The position numbers and the translations under genes are program-made. A DNA stretch of 64,000 nucleotides from Ptychodera flava (lineage: Eukaryota > Hemichordata > Enteropneusta > Ptychoderidae). The stretch spans positions 2,894,001 to 2,958,000 of the forward strand of contig NC_091935.1 of NCBI RefSeq assembly GCF_041260155.1, written 5' to 3'. Positions 35,776 through 49,600 of the stretch are shown piece after piece. The stretch's first letter is position 1, and each line of letters starts with the position of its first letter. The notes under the pieces are model-generated. The model was not told the DNA's origin, made no database searches, and saw only the letters and a list, made by a program, of their open reading frames with translations.

Positions 35776-35950
35776 CTTTTTGTTACGGAGCCCGTTTTAC
35801 CTATATCAGCTGACCAGCGAACACATGACTGTAACTTTGACTGAAGTTCAGACGAGTTCAGACAGACGCATTGCGAGTTCTAGAGGGCGGGCTCCAGTGT
35901 CCCGACGGCGCGGCCACACCGTGCACACGAACCAAGATCAGCAATAAAAA
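35776..35950 (-). promoter_or_regulatory. GC-rich promoter region of the hydrolase gene
   Basis: GC content rises sharply just upstream of the start codon (gagggcggg, cccgacggcgcgg) compared with the AT-rich flanks. A GC-box-like gggcggg sits near 35884. Called from composition and position. Confidence 0.35.
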
Positions 35951-38026
35951 TTACAAATGACCTCAAAAGAGGGATAAAACTGCAGCAAGTGTGAAGGAAT
36001 ACAGTAAAAAATTGGCCGACTAGCGGGAAATACAGTACTCGTTAAAATAAAGAGCAAAGTTAAAACAAATACAGTAAAATACTAACCGACCAGCGGAAGA
36101 TAAAACACTTGCAAAGCAGACTGGAGACTCAAATGCGCAAGATCAGCATATCATTTGATCGTGTATGTACCTAGAGAAGTATAAAATCAGGAAATAATAG
36201 AATTTTGTTCGGAGAGTATGGCAAGCCAAACGTTGCAGTATTCTAGAAAAAACTATTTTCTTTTTATAAAGAACGTTTTCTTTTTGTAAAAACCTATTTT
36301 CCTTTTGTAAAAATCCATTTTCTCTGTGTAAAATCCTATTTCATTTTGTGAGAATCGATTTTCTTTGTGTAGAAACCCATTTCTTTGTGTAAAACCTATT
36401 TTTCTTTGTGTTAAAAAATCAGTGGCATTTTTAGGCCAACCATATTTCGATGTGGAAATCACAGAAAGACATGATAAATTATATCTAAATTGCAGTTTGT
36501 TACGGATTTCAGACCTAAGGAAATGACACTTTCAAGCAATTTTTACATACACTGCGAATTTGAGAACGAATTCGAAAATTTAAATTGCGCGACGAGGTGC
36601 GCGATACATTCTGCGGCCTGGCATTTTTCCAGTTTGGTAAGAGAAAAACATTTGTGTGGAATCAGCTTTAAATTGATATTTACGAGTGTTGACGAGCACT
36701 ATTTCGCATGAAGTAGCTGCTCTTCTGCGACGTCACAGTCCCTTATTTAGGATATACGATTTTCGATATTGGTTTTGACCCGACCATGTTTACATTTCTC
36801 GTGATGATCCCGTCTCACTCAGACTGACACATTTTAGACAAAACATCTGCCCGCGCCTATACTGTCAACGATTTCTTTAATAACTGACGCCTAAAAAGCT
36901 CGCTTCTTCCTGCCGTTGTGATACTTTCTGATAAAACAGTATAGTGTCTATGCTGAGACGCTATTTACTCGGACTGAGGCTGATTTGAAAGTCTGGCACA
37001 AGGACGGCTATGAATCTAGAACAGTTGTCAGTCGATGATATAGTTGCATAAAGGCACATCTTGATCCTGGGAAAAGTCAAAAAAGAAAAGTAAGAAAAGA
37101 CATCGAGCTGTAGAGAACTGCAAATCACTTATGTATTTATTATCCACCTATCAATTAATTATTTTACTCTGAATCATAGCGAAAAGTAGTTACCCTGAAA
37201 CTTCGTCAACTCTTTCACACGCAACTCCATAACAGCTCTATTGGGATCGGGGGAGGGGGCATGGTGATTATATGTACCATCACTGTTTCGGAAATAAAGC
37301 AGAGTAACTCGTTTGTACGTAAATAAATATGCCTGACTGAAACAGTCATTTAATGTAAAGCTTATTATGTTTGGTATAGCCGTCCGACTTATGACGCCAG
37401 GTCAAGGTAACCATAAAATGAAAAATTGCAAATTTCGATATTTGCGTTATTCCAAGCATATTTTAAAGCGATGGTTTTACATCTTCTCACTTATTTCATA
37501 CGAACAATGCACGTGGTGCTAAGTTCGAGCCAATACGCGTTTAGTTCTCCAATATCATCATCAAATATAAACTGGCCGCGTAATGCACGGCGTTATATGT
37601 AAAATCCGATGTTTATGCCACTCTAAAACGACAATCACGGAAAGAAATATGACGGTATTTCAGAATTGCTTCTTCGATTTCGACATTAAAATTCGGTAGG
37701 CCTGAATATGCAACGGATTCCTACAGACCAGTAATTTTGATGAGTGTGAACCCTGTAAAATATTCTTCCAATCTGTTGGTATTGCAGACAATAATTGATT
37801 GTACTGAAAGCGAGTACAGAAATTACCATACATTGTGATAAAATCTTCATAACTAAAAAACTTACGATTATCGTCGAGAAGATCGTTAAGAAAAATTATA
37901 CCATTCTCAAAAAGCGTTGCCGTATGATTGGCTTGTCCCTATACGTATTTCAGAATTATAACAGATCAGTTGTAGACAAACATCTACCTTGTCAACAACA
38001 GTGGTGAAGTTATACTGCAGCCACGC
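35951..38026. other. Intergenic region
   Basis: No gene recognised. A minisatellite lies at 36245-36418. The duplicated phrases ggataaaactgcagcaagtg / gataaaacacttgc near 35970 and 36100 also occur, loosely, near 23390-23460 in an OXCT1 intron, suggesting a small dispersed repeat. Confidence 0.45.
36245..36418. repeat. Minisatellite of about 24 bp, about seven units
   Basis: Units follow (c)attttctttgtgtaaaaaccta with variation. On the minus strand they stay open and translate to a repetitive K/F/Y-rich peptide, which I regard as spurious. Confidence 0.75.
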
Positions 38027-38582
38027 TTAAAAAAATTCTACTAAGAAAAAAGAACTAACGGGCTTTAAAAGATCAAAATCAGTCTTGTCTAAATTAACAC
38101 AATAAAAAGGAGGGCCACCAAAACTGGAAAGTAAATATTTATACCACTTACTACAAAATAAAATATTATTGCACAAGAGTCTAATAAACCAGGCAGTCTT
38201 AAGCGTGAGGTTGAAAACACTTAACTTTGTTAATTTAAGACCCCCATTTTCATAGGAGTTTTGTATAGTACATCTTTCAATCTTGTCTCGTTTACCTCCC
38301 CACAAAAAATTAAAAATTAAAGTATCGTACTTCTTGAAGAAGTCGCTACTCGGTGAAGGGAGAGACATAGTAAGTAAACTGTGAATTAACCAATGATTTG
38401 ATAACTGTTACTTTCCCTTAAAGAGTGAGTCCCCTACCCTGCCATGGCTGCAGTAACTTCCTCGCCTTTTCAAAACATGGATAAAAATTTGCATCGATCA
38501 GATATGATAAATTTATTGGAATCTGGACACCAAGTACATTAACATCGCCATCCGTCCAAATTAGGGGACATTTGGTATTGAT
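38027..38582 (-). mobile_element. LINE reverse transcriptase C-terminal fragment
   Basis: Minus strand reading reveals DGDVNVLGVQI, then RGLTL-stop-GKVTVIKSL, NSQFTYYVS, and FNFLWGGKRDKIER followed by NGGLKLTKLSVFNLTLKTAW. These are the thumb and connection motifs that follow the YADD domain in L1/Tx1-type non-LTR retrotransposons (W-x-GK-x-DKI-x-R, GGLK). One internal stop and at least one frame change are visible, so it is dead. No 3' tail was found next to it. The preceding part lies next door in the opposite orientation. Confidence 0.75.
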
Positions 38583-38584
38583 AT

Positions 38585-38768
38585 GAAAAGATAAGGTAAA
38601 GATTTCACAATATGCCGACGATACTAACTTCCCAACTCAACCAGACCCTGGTTCTTTTCATGCATTACTTGATATCTTGAATGTTTTTTTCCCCATAATT
38701 TCGGGGTTGCAACCTAATTATGATAAATGAAAGGTATTACGTATTGGGTCACTTAAAAACACAGAAAC
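38585..38768 (+). mobile_element. LINE reverse transcriptase YADD fragment, inverted relative to its C-terminal part
   Basis: Plus strand translation gives KISQYADDT, the catalytic motif of non-LTR reverse transcriptase, then HALLDILNVF, SGLQPNYDK-stop-K and VLRIGSLKN, the usual FSGLKxNxxKT...GS continuation. Stops are present. The next expected segment is found immediately to the left on the minus strand, so both pieces belong to one inserted copy with a 5' inversion. Confidence 0.65.
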
Positions 38769-39290
38769 CTCTTCTCAGTAGCATGAATCACGGTCACTCT
38801 GTGTGAAGTGACCGCGTGCATACAGCTGACCGTACATGAATATGTAGGCCTACTTGTATTCTGCTGCTGCACTCCCCGACTGCAAGGCTGTGTTATAAAT
38901 GCAATGCTGCCATACCAGTGTTAGAATAAACATGAGGATGATTGTCAAGTCTACAAAAGAGATTGAAATCAATAAACAAATAAATCTCATTATAAAGCGG
39001 TGACACTTTATTAATAAGTGTAGTTTTATTAAAGTTAGATATCGCAGATTTTACTGGAAAACAAAACAACTGGCCGTGGTGAATGTCAATTTCATGTTGT
39101 ATGCCATCTGATCAGATTTTTCATGATAAAGAAATTAATCTGCCATTATATTCTTATCTCAGTAAATATGTTTGATTTGTGATATTCATTGGTTGAGTAT
39201 TAAATTGCTTTAACTCAAGTCTTCAGTCGCATTTGTTGACATTGCCTTCGTGGCGTACTTAAAACAATGACTGGAAATATATATACACAT
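38769..39290. other. Intergenic region, nothing recognised
   Basis: No gene or repeat recognised. Confidence 0.4.
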
Positions 39291-39509
39291 AGAAGCACTT
39301 CGTTGCGAACACGATGATGATACAAATAAACTGTGCCGATAAATACCTGTTTTTTATTCCGATAAATGCTAATCACGCGTTTAGTCAACAATCATCGGAC
39401 CGGTGACTTCTGATGATAGAAATTGGCAAATAATATGTGAGTCTATTTTTCCAGGTATTCATCGGCACAGTTCATTCGTATCATCACCGTGTTCGAACGA
39501 AGTGCTTCT
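39291..39509. repeat. Hairpin: 59-nt inverted repeat with 102-nt loop
   Basis: Left arm 39291-39349 (AGAAGCACTTCGTTGCGAAC...) and right arm 39452-39509 pair with about four mismatches and one single-base gap. All four mismatches are A/G type, so in a minus-strand transcript they become G-U wobbles. It could be a foldback MITE or an expressed hairpin. Confidence 0.65.
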
Positions 39510-39899
39510 ATTGTTGTTCTTGTACTCTAAATTCCAAAAACCCCTTTGGCCTAAATTGTCAAATAACCATTTGGAAAGAGCTCTACGACGATGCAAGAAA
39601 GTGTAATACAAGTAGCATGAATATCTGAAATTACGGTATGATGAATTTAGATGTAAATTGTGATCACATGGTTACAAAATCGAAAATTGCTCTTGATCGA
39701 TCATTTGTAAACTTTGTTGTACTAGGCCTAATTGTTGGCCTACAGGTTTTTTTCGGAAGAACACATTTGTGGCATTCTTCCCTTTCTTTCAAAGGAAACA
39801 AAATTCTAGACAAGCAGTCAAGATATCTAAAAGATATAACAGTGTAAACGTATGAAAAATCAATGAATATTTTAGGCTAAGATAATGAAAACAAAATTG

Positions 39900-40675
39900 C
39901 GCACATCGCAAGCGAATGCCAGCGAACATAATGCAACTGTGATAGCGCCCTCAAGTCAGATTAATGATCAAATTAGGAGATCAAACACAAGGCGTACGTC
40001 GTAGCCGGGAAACGCTCACACACAGCGCGCTTTACTAATCACTAAAGGCCAAGCCAGCGTAACGTAACGGCAGTAAGGAGTACAGTCGATTGAAATTGTT
40101 GTATGTACCAGTAGGTCTGGCAGTTTGAGACAATGTACTCGAAATATTTGTAGCTCAGGTCAGCTGGAAGGTTACAATCAGCGAGGGAACGACATTGCTT
40201 TTTGATTTCCACTGATGTGTGACATTGGACATTGTGTTGGTTACTCTACGTCAACTTCTTTAGCTAAAGAAATCTGTACGTCAAATCGGAGCGAGGTCAT
40301 AGTGCTTGTGTTTGATTGAAAACACTCCAATTGTGCATTGTGTCGTTCATTTACCGGTGGACAGACAGATCGTGCTCTTCTTGCCATAGGAATGCCAGTC
40401 GGACAACATGGCCGCGCCGACACGGGTCCAAATGCTGCGGTAAACCTGTGACATGTTTTATGTTGAACTTGGAAGTGACTTGGAGAGGAAGCATTATAGA
40501 GCTTATCATCTGCCAAAGAAAACCACGCTTGAAAGATTTTTTTACTTTTCGAGAGGTGTGTAAAGTTCTGAACCTTTCGCAACTCGCTGTTTGTATCGAG
40601 TGAGCGACGGAGTGAGCCAGGTTATTGTACGACGGGCGTTATATAGTGAACATTTTTACATATCGTTCCGTCAAC
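39900..40675 (+). promoter_or_regulatory. Presumed CCDC17 promoter and 5' untranslated region
   Basis: CpG content is higher here than in the flanks (cacacagcgcgc, cgtaacgtaacgg, atggccgcgccgacacggg). The start codon context is tcaacATGg. The transcription start cannot be placed. Confidence 0.3.
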
Positions 40676-43600
40676 ATGGCCAGCGACAGAACACTGCGAT
40701 GTCCCGATTGTGGCATGACTTTTAACACTGTAAATATGATGACCAAACACAGAGACAAATTTTGTGTCGGGAGAACAACAAGGTTGACAATGACAAGCGA
40801 CGATTATTCGTCTGACGAAGAAACAGTAAGTTAAACCTTTTTTTTCAGACATGATAAGATGTAAGAGTCCAAAGATGAACCCGCCTGAGAGAGGACGTTC
40901 AACGACATTAATACTGCCAGGCACCCAACCTCATTACACACTATACTTGTCTCTCTGGCAAACATTTTATCTTTCGCACTCTAATTAGTTCCCTAGCAAT
41001 AGGTAGCTCTGCTTCATACGGTCCTACAGGGTTTCCCACCTTTACTTTGCCCGCCCCGACAAGTAAATGTTGTCGGAAACGTACAACCATTAAAACGCAG
41101 AGTTTTGCAATCAGGACATAGAGAAAAATCCAATTGTTCTGTGATAGTTGTGCTATTTAGTTGTTTTATTCTGAGCATTGATTTGTCGATGGACTAGCCG
41201 TCATTATTTCCCAATTGTTCCCCTTTGAAACGCTCATCATTGACACGGCCATTCATTTCATGCACTTTAACAGGGCTACTAGCACAGCGAATTTTTTTAT
41301 TGCGTCAGTAACCATGACAACCACTTTTGTTGGCCATTGAAGACATGGCAGTAATTGAATGGAGTTGGTGTTTGTAAAGTAGGGTTCACTGCAGTGTTGA
41401 GACAGCAGTTATTTTTGTTGACAGCATGTTTTAACAAGTCCTGAAGAAACAGTGACTACGCTCAAAGCAAATGACAGTTTGACAAAATGAGCACAAACAT
41501 CCTCTCGGATTTGCAAACTTTATTCGCTTTTCAGGGTATCATTTATTTGTGAAATCGGTGGCATTTTACTTCTTAAACTCGTAACAACAACACATACATT
41601 TCAATCTGATGTTTAATTTCATTTTCCTTTTCAACATACTGTACACTGCAGAATATAAATGTGTGCATTGAAAATGTATTGCTTCCCTTCCTGACCAATT
41701 ACAGTGTGTTACAGCGATCACCAAGTGATACAAAACTATTGTATTCCCATACCAAGTATCAACATATTATTTGAGTTTCAAGAAAATAAGTGTATTAGGC
41801 GTAAATTGATTAATTAAATTAATTTTTAATACAGTTGAATGAATGCATTAAAATTACAGTGCAGCAGAGTAGAGTGTATCATGGTCGTAAGTTTGTTACT
41901 AAATATAGAATCACAAATGTAAGATTGGCTTCAGCAGACAAAAATTGTGAATTTTTTTCACTCACTAGACTGTGTTTATCATTGTATGTATAATGTTGCA
42001 GAATCCCTGGCGTGTTGACGTGCATACATGTAGTTTCAGTTATAACATTGGTTGGTTGTAAATAAGTAGTTTTGCTGTTCTCTGTCACAGTAATTTCCGA
42101 GTGTGTATTGAAAGATTTCAGACAAATATTAATCTTTTACAAATTAATGATGGAAGTGCAATACTATACATTATCACATCTTGCATGGGAGATTTTCCAA
42201 CTTGAACTACTGTGTGTGCAATACTTTGTACTTGCCTTTCCTCATTGAAATGTGTGCCATTCAAATTTGCTGCAACGTCAGCAGTTAGGAAAACATGATA
42301 AGCAAGTTCAAGTGTGAAAACATCAAAAATGGAATGATAACATTTGTTTCTGCCTTCAGGAAATTCATTGAAGGAAATAATATGAAATTAGATGCTTTTG
42401 GTTAGTGCTCCAATCATTCCATTGAAATAGTGAAAAAATGCCTGATTTGATATCACATGACATCAAATAAATTCAATAAAATATATGATTGTTCAAAGTA
42501 TATGGAAAGATAAGCTTCAAGAAAAAAAGACTTTATTAACCAACACCCTACTCAGTCACTCTTAATATGACAGGAACAAGTGAGATTTACAATATTCTTA
42601 TTGAAATCTTTATTTATGATAATGTAAGTCTTCACAGAATTAGCAAGCTTAACGATGAGATAAATTTTTAAAAAACACTGAAAATTTTGATAGATACGAT
42701 AGTATGTAATTTTAGTGAGCTGTTGAGGCCACAGCTAATTACACAACACCCAGTCTGCATGGATCCCCAATCAAACATTGTCAGATCTTCAGCTTATATC
42801 AACAGAATGGCCTGAAGATCTGCCCTGCCCTCTTTTATGCATGGTACATGTAAACAATTGTCCATGGTTACTCGCCTAGCAACTGTAAACATTCACTCAG
42901 TGCATTGACTTCCGCAAGAATATTGTTGAGGCTAACCACATCTGAAGACACCAGAGAGTGTTATTTTATTTGAATGTAAGGTTCAATTGTATTAAAAGCC
43001 TATAAATGAGGTCAAGGCTGTTTGACCTTTACAGTGATAAAGTCACTCAGTTTGCCACTATTAATTTTCTTTATTTGTCTCTCTGAGATAGAAGAGTGAT
43101 ATTACATCTGAGAAATATCACTTTGTTGTTTGATTGATTTTCAAAATACAAGCATTGAGATGCCGATGCTTCTTATCCTCTAATGACGTAACTTCCTGAT
43201 ATCACTGGTTAAATTAAAAAAAATCCCTTTGCCAGTTTTGGTCTAAATAATTGCCCTAGCTATCAGAATTTTTTAAAATACAGCTGTAAGGATTGGGTAT
43301 TATAATGTACATAACATAAAAAAAAGATATGCAGTCATTTGCTGATGTACAAAGTTTCATCTTTCTGCATCAATCCTCTGAAGTCACACATAGCAGAATA
43401 TGTTACTTTGGTAAAAATTATGTTTTATCTATTGTATAATATTATTTGTGTCATTAAAACAGTTCATAATTAACCAATTTTCAAAAAAATCAATGTGTAA
43501 TACTTGAGGAAAAAATAAATGTTCAACCCTCACTTACATTTTAACTTTTGTTAATAGCTGCTGTCGTAGGGTCATAGTCCACTGTGAGTGAACTAGCATT

Positions 43601-46600
43601 GCTGGTGTAGCATGCTTATCCTTTGTTTTATTTTTTAAATTAAATTTAATTTAATACGTATCTAACCACATTTGTGATTCTTCTGTCATAAAAATCAAAT
43701 CTATGATTAAGTTTATAGTGTTGATCCTGTGAAAGGAGTTAAGTTGGATTTAGAGAATATTGCACTGATTTTGACAGGATTAGGGTTCAGGAATTATGAA
43801 AATGAATCTTATTGGATTTGTTTCCTGAGCTTATGACTTTGGTTTTGTGATTTAATTGTGATTCAGGAATTGTTTTGTTGATTTTGTGATTGGATTGTGA
43901 TTCAGGGATTGTTTCGTTGATTTGATTTGATTTGGATTCAAAGGCCATGCTATTATAATGGCCCCAATCCTCTGGTTGCAAAAAAAGATACAAGAATTTG
44001 ATTCTAGGCACCTCAAATACTTTATAGTGTAAAATGTACCAATATAGGATCGGTCTGAGTATTTACTGTGTAAGTACAAGCATTGGGCAAACCTTCTATC
44101 TGTATTGTGCTATGCAATGCTGCCATTTACAGAATAGACTCTTGAAAGAGGCTGATAAACTTTTTCATTTCACTGTGCCATCTGCGTATTGCTGTGAATG
44201 GACAACATGTGGGAAATAGTCCTTACTTCAATGCAATATGCCTGCCTTAAGTGGTTTATGCGTCATCATTCTCAAAAGAATATGGACCTTTAACCATGTG
44301 CAGTTTTTGTCACTTTTTGCAGTTCACTCACAAATAGACATTTCCAATACAAATGATTTGCAAGCTGCATTTAAGCTTTCCATTATCACTTGCATGTCAA
44401 GGCTGAATGTACATCAGGGATAGATTTTCAGAAATGAAGATATTCTCAAAGATTTTCTGTTCTCTGCAAAGCCGTCACTTGTTTGAAATGCTTTCTAAAG
44501 GTAAAGGAAATATTCATTGACATGAATGAGTTGTTCCACTGAGATAACACAGTGAATGAGGTCCCTTGCTTTGAAGGTAATATGCGCCTTGAAATTGAAC
44601 GACTCAAACTTTTGCTCAAACTTTCCGTTAGGAAACTTTTAAAGCATTCTCTTTTGAAATTAAAATAAAAAACCAAGGGTCATGGTACAAAATTTAGTAC
44701 TCTAGGAACGAATTACTCGATATTTACCAACACTTTAAATTCAAAATTGTTTCCGCGCCTGTGTTTAATAACTCTGAGAAAAAAAGAAAATTTTCAATTT
44801 TCACAAAATATGCTGTGAAACTTTACTCACTCCATGAGCTTCAAAATTAGCACCCACAAGTGGTAGACCAAAAGGTAAATTGAGTTTGAATATATCTTCC
44901 GGAGACGTATTTTGTGGTATTTACTTGAACAAGTAGAGCCAGGTTACTTTAAGGCACTTTATATATGAATAACGCTTTTAAATATCACCAAAGAATTGTT
45001 GAAAGTGCGTTAGCGTTTAAGAGCAGTGAGAGATAGAATGCCGGCACCAGCCTTGGCTTATGAAGCAATATCTCCTCAACAAAGGTTGGTGAGCTGAAAA
45101 AGATGAAAGCATGGCATAGGAGACAGAGGAACCTCATGGACACCAAGGAGAAACTACTCCTCCAAGAAGCAAAACAAAAGGAGCGAGAAGAGAGAAAGAA
45201 GAAAGCACAAGTGAAGAAAGTGCTGGAAGGAAAGCAAAGAAAACCAAGCCCTAAAAGGGACCTCTGGGAACTAAATGCTGAGGTAGTGTTCTGATACAGA
45301 CAGTATTGTCAACATCAAATTCTTTTGTCTGAAATGATATAATTAAAACAAATGTTTGATTTGAATTTTGATATTGGACATTTAAAACATAAGCAAACGA
45401 GCACCATCTTTGTCGTACAAATGAGGTGGGATGTCAATCTGACATAAGTAATGTTATGATTTCTTTGTCTTAACTTGAGTATACGTTTTGCTGAAGAGTA
45501 ATCTATTGGCCAGTAGCATTATCAACTGCCAGTATTCTATCATTACAGGCCTTGATGCTGTGAAGGGAAAGAAGAAGTCAAATGATTACCTTAGTTGACA
45601 GCTTTCTTTCACCTATTGTTTAAATTTGTGACAAAATGTCGTGTAAAAACATGATTTGCCTTCATTAGGATACAGAGTGTATTTAAAATTGTCGAAGAGA
45701 ATGGGAATGATCATTCAAAAATTTTCAAAATATGATCTAAAAAGTTCTATACAAGTACTGGTAGATAAGATAGCAGAAATGTTGCATTTCAATGCATTTT
45801 GATAGCTACAATCAGAAAGAGAAACTCAACCAGATTTGGTCTTTGTGTTAAATTTTTCAGTATGATGCTTTGCAAGATACAGAAGAAAAACTAAGAACTT
45901 ATATAGACGGTGTTGAACACATAATGAGGGACGCAGAAAGACAGGCAGTTTTAAGCAGGGAATCTAGTGTCAGTCTGCCTCCAATGATCTCAGATGATAA
46001 TGATGTAAGTGAATCTGTAACTTTGTATATTTGTTACGATGTACCTAGTCTTAGTTTGTTTACGTTTTATAATTTTGTCAAAGTTCCTTTGACGTAGTCT
46101 TTATTTCACAGTGACTAGCTCTGTCTGCCGGCCCAAGTACTTTTCACTTATATGTATATATGTTTTGGCTTTGTAACTTTTTAGATCTGTAGAATGTTGT
46201 ATCCAATATCCATGCAATGAATAAAAGTTACTAATACACTAACGCCTCTCTTTTTTACTTCACCTACTTCGATTACCATTTCCTTTACTAGTACTAGTTG
46301 CTTTAACTATTGTCCGCTTTTGTCAAATTATTATGTTACCTGGTATGGCTGGCTGTTCGTGTGTGCAGCTACACAGCTACATAAGAACTTATATGGATTT
46401 TTTTATTTGTTCTTGAACCTAGAGTACTGTGTGAGTAAATTTAATTTCAATCAAAACAGCCTCAGTGGAGAAGAGATTATGTTCTGAGGCTCTGCCTGAA
46501 TCTAGCTAGTCACCCAATGATGAAAACAAATGAAAGCAAATTCCATAATGACAAATATTGATTTCAACTGTCATTGATTTTATTGAGGTAGAGTAGGGCT

Positions 46601-49600
46601 CAGGGACAGAATATTCAAACTGTCAATTAAATACTGAATTGGTCTATCACTTATTGGGGCTCATTTTGAAGCTCACAGAGTGAATAAAGTTTTCAATGGC
46701 CTACTTACAATGAAGATAGAAAATTTATTTTTCTCCATACAGTTAATACAGGAATGGCGGCCATTTTGAATAGGGCTGTTTGTAAATGATATCACTGCTT
46801 GCTCATTAGTATGCAAAAATAAATAGATAACATTTGTGGAAATTATGCATTCAACAACGACGACGAAAATTCAACCTAATAGGCAACTGCTAATGCTACA
46901 ATAAATACTTAGAGACATATGAATGGCTCCGACTAGAAGCTGCAAAAATTGCCATTCATGCAGCACTGACAAAATGTATCTGCATTCAAGCAGCAACATC
47001 TGATGTGGTGTACATGCAGCTATGTTAAGTAACAAACATGTAACCACAAACACTGCTGTTTCAAGTATTGGCAAATATCTGGTAATTGTTTCTCCAGTAC
47101 CAAATTTTGCCTGACAACCCCTGATTTTTATCCTTGATTTCCAAAATGAATTATTTTAAAGTTTCCTTGAGGAAAGTTCAGACAAAAGTTAAAGTCTTTC
47201 AATTTTTAGGCATGAACTATCTTTACATAATTGCCTCCTCAATTTCATATTTTGAGATTGGCCCTTTAATACCCTTGCTGTAGTATGAAAAGATCCTATC
47301 TCTCATCTAAACACAAAGTTTGAAATATCATACATTCCATGTCTATGGGACTTATATGTAGCAAATCCCAGATATGTCAAATTTTGTTGTCCAGGTTAGC
47401 TTGGCAAATGATGGATGATATTTTAACCCCTTTCACCACCATGGTTTAGCCCAAACACATTGTTATCAACAAAGATTATGGAGCTATTTACAGAGATCTA
47501 GGGGTGAACAGGTTAATCCTTTCATCACCAGAGTTTGGTATATCCCAGTAGTTTTCAGTTTTATGAATGGACCGCTGTGTACAGGGAATAGTAGTAGTAA
47601 AAGGGTTAGATTAGTTTTGAAATATCAGATTGTAGCTGCACATTAAAAATATGTGATTTCATAATACTGGAAGTGTGCTAATGTGAAAGACTTGTACCTC
47701 TTACTTACTGAAAGAAATAGGTTAAAACAACTGACCTCAAGTAATATGTTCTTTTTTCAAAAAAAGACATTTTTTAATTGTCCCTTGCTACTTGATTCTT
47801 ACTACATTACTACCTCATATCTAATAATGAAACGGATGATCACAGTTCAACCTATTATTCCCTTCCTTCCTAATTTTAGTGTATACGAGCATTTTCGTTT
47901 TCTTTGTCAAAAATGATGTTCTCCAGTCATATTTGTCAGTCGTTTTTGGGGTAGTTGTTGATTTCTGGTCTACCACATATGGAGATTCATTTAAAGCTCT
48001 TGGAATAAGAAAAGTGGTCACATTCTTAGCTTTTCCAAAAATAAAAAGTTATTTTTCCACATAGAGTTAGCACAAGGTTGGCGGCCATTTTGAATTTCAA
48101 ATATTGGGAAGTTTAAGAAATTTATATCCCTGGTACCAAACTCTGCATGATGACCGCTGATTTTATTCTTTATTTGGTAAGAGAATGATGGAAAGTTTCA
48201 TTGAGGAAAGTTTAGGCAGTAAGTCTTTCACTTTTGAGGCACATACTACCTCAATATTAGAAACTGTAGTTGACATTAAAACCTATTATTGTGAAAAATC
48301 ATCAAACATTACAGCTACTGGCCTTTCAATATAGAATAATATTTTCATGACTGCAGTTTCAGTGTTCTTAGCCTGTGTAGTTTGTGTCTGTACTCATATA
48401 TGTGTATGTATTTTTTGTTTCTATCAAACAGGAGACAAGCCCACGATGGCAGCGAGAACACCAAGCACATCTGAGAAGCCTTGCAGAGAATCATGGCAGA
48501 CAACTCAGAGACTTGCAAGGCAAAAACAGAGATTTAGAACTACAAAAAGAAGGTTTGTATATATTGTAACTTGTTCATTTAGTTTGCTTTTGGCTAGGGT
48601 TGTTAGAGTTCCATGGATTGCACTGGTACAACATCAGAGTTAAAGGTAGTATGTACCTAAAATGAAAGAAAAAACAAGGAAAGTGAAAGTAAAAGACCTA
48701 TATTTTGCTTAAACTTTCGTCAGCAAAACTTTCAACCATTCTCGTGCCAAATCAAGAATAAAAGTCAGGGTTCACCTTTCAAAATTTGCTACCAGAGAAA
48801 CAAATTACCAAAAATTTACTAACATTTGAAATTCAAAATGGCTTGCATCACTGTGCTAACTTTATGGGGAAAAATAAAATTTTTGATTTTCAAAATACTA
48901 AGACGTTGCAACTTTTTCCAATTTGAAGAACTTTAAAATGACCTCCAAAATATCTGTCCCCAACACCCATTCTACCTTAATGTAGAAAAGAAATTAAAAT
49001 CGGAGAAGGTACAACTTTTGTAAGATGAAACCTGTGTAATCCATTGGGTTGCTGAAATCAATGATGGAGTAAACTTTATGTTGTTGTTTACCGACAGAAA
49101 TAAGGAGAAGGTTGGAGGAATTAGGAAGGCAAGATTTGAAAAGCAGCGATTCGACAATCGAGAGAATGATTGGTGCTCTGAAGGATCAGGAGAGGAAAAA
49201 CCAGAAAACCCTGGAAGATTTGAAAAGACAACTCCTTGCTATTCATCAAAAGTAAGTCCAGAGATGTCTATTGAGAGTTAGTCATTCATAGTTGAGGTAG
49301 ACTGTGCCTCAAAACTTTTTTTATCAGTCCATCATCCAACGGATGTTAGCCCAATTACAGGATGAGGTACCCATTACCCACTAACCCAATGGAGCAATAA
49401 GGAGTGAAGTGCCTTGCTCAAAGGCACAACAGCACGGAAGTGCCTTGCTCAGGGGTACAACACCTCGCTGGAATCTCTAACTCACCATCCTCTGACAGTG
49501 AGTCCGTTACCCTAACAACTGTTCCAACCTGCCTCCTTAAAAACCGGAGGTAAACTTTCCTCAAGATAATTTTATGCCATTCTCTGCCTAAATCAAGTAT

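Noticed and set aside
36253-36462. 69-codon minus-strand frame with repeated KIGFYKK
   Set aside because: It is the 24-bp minisatellite translated; no start context or conservation.
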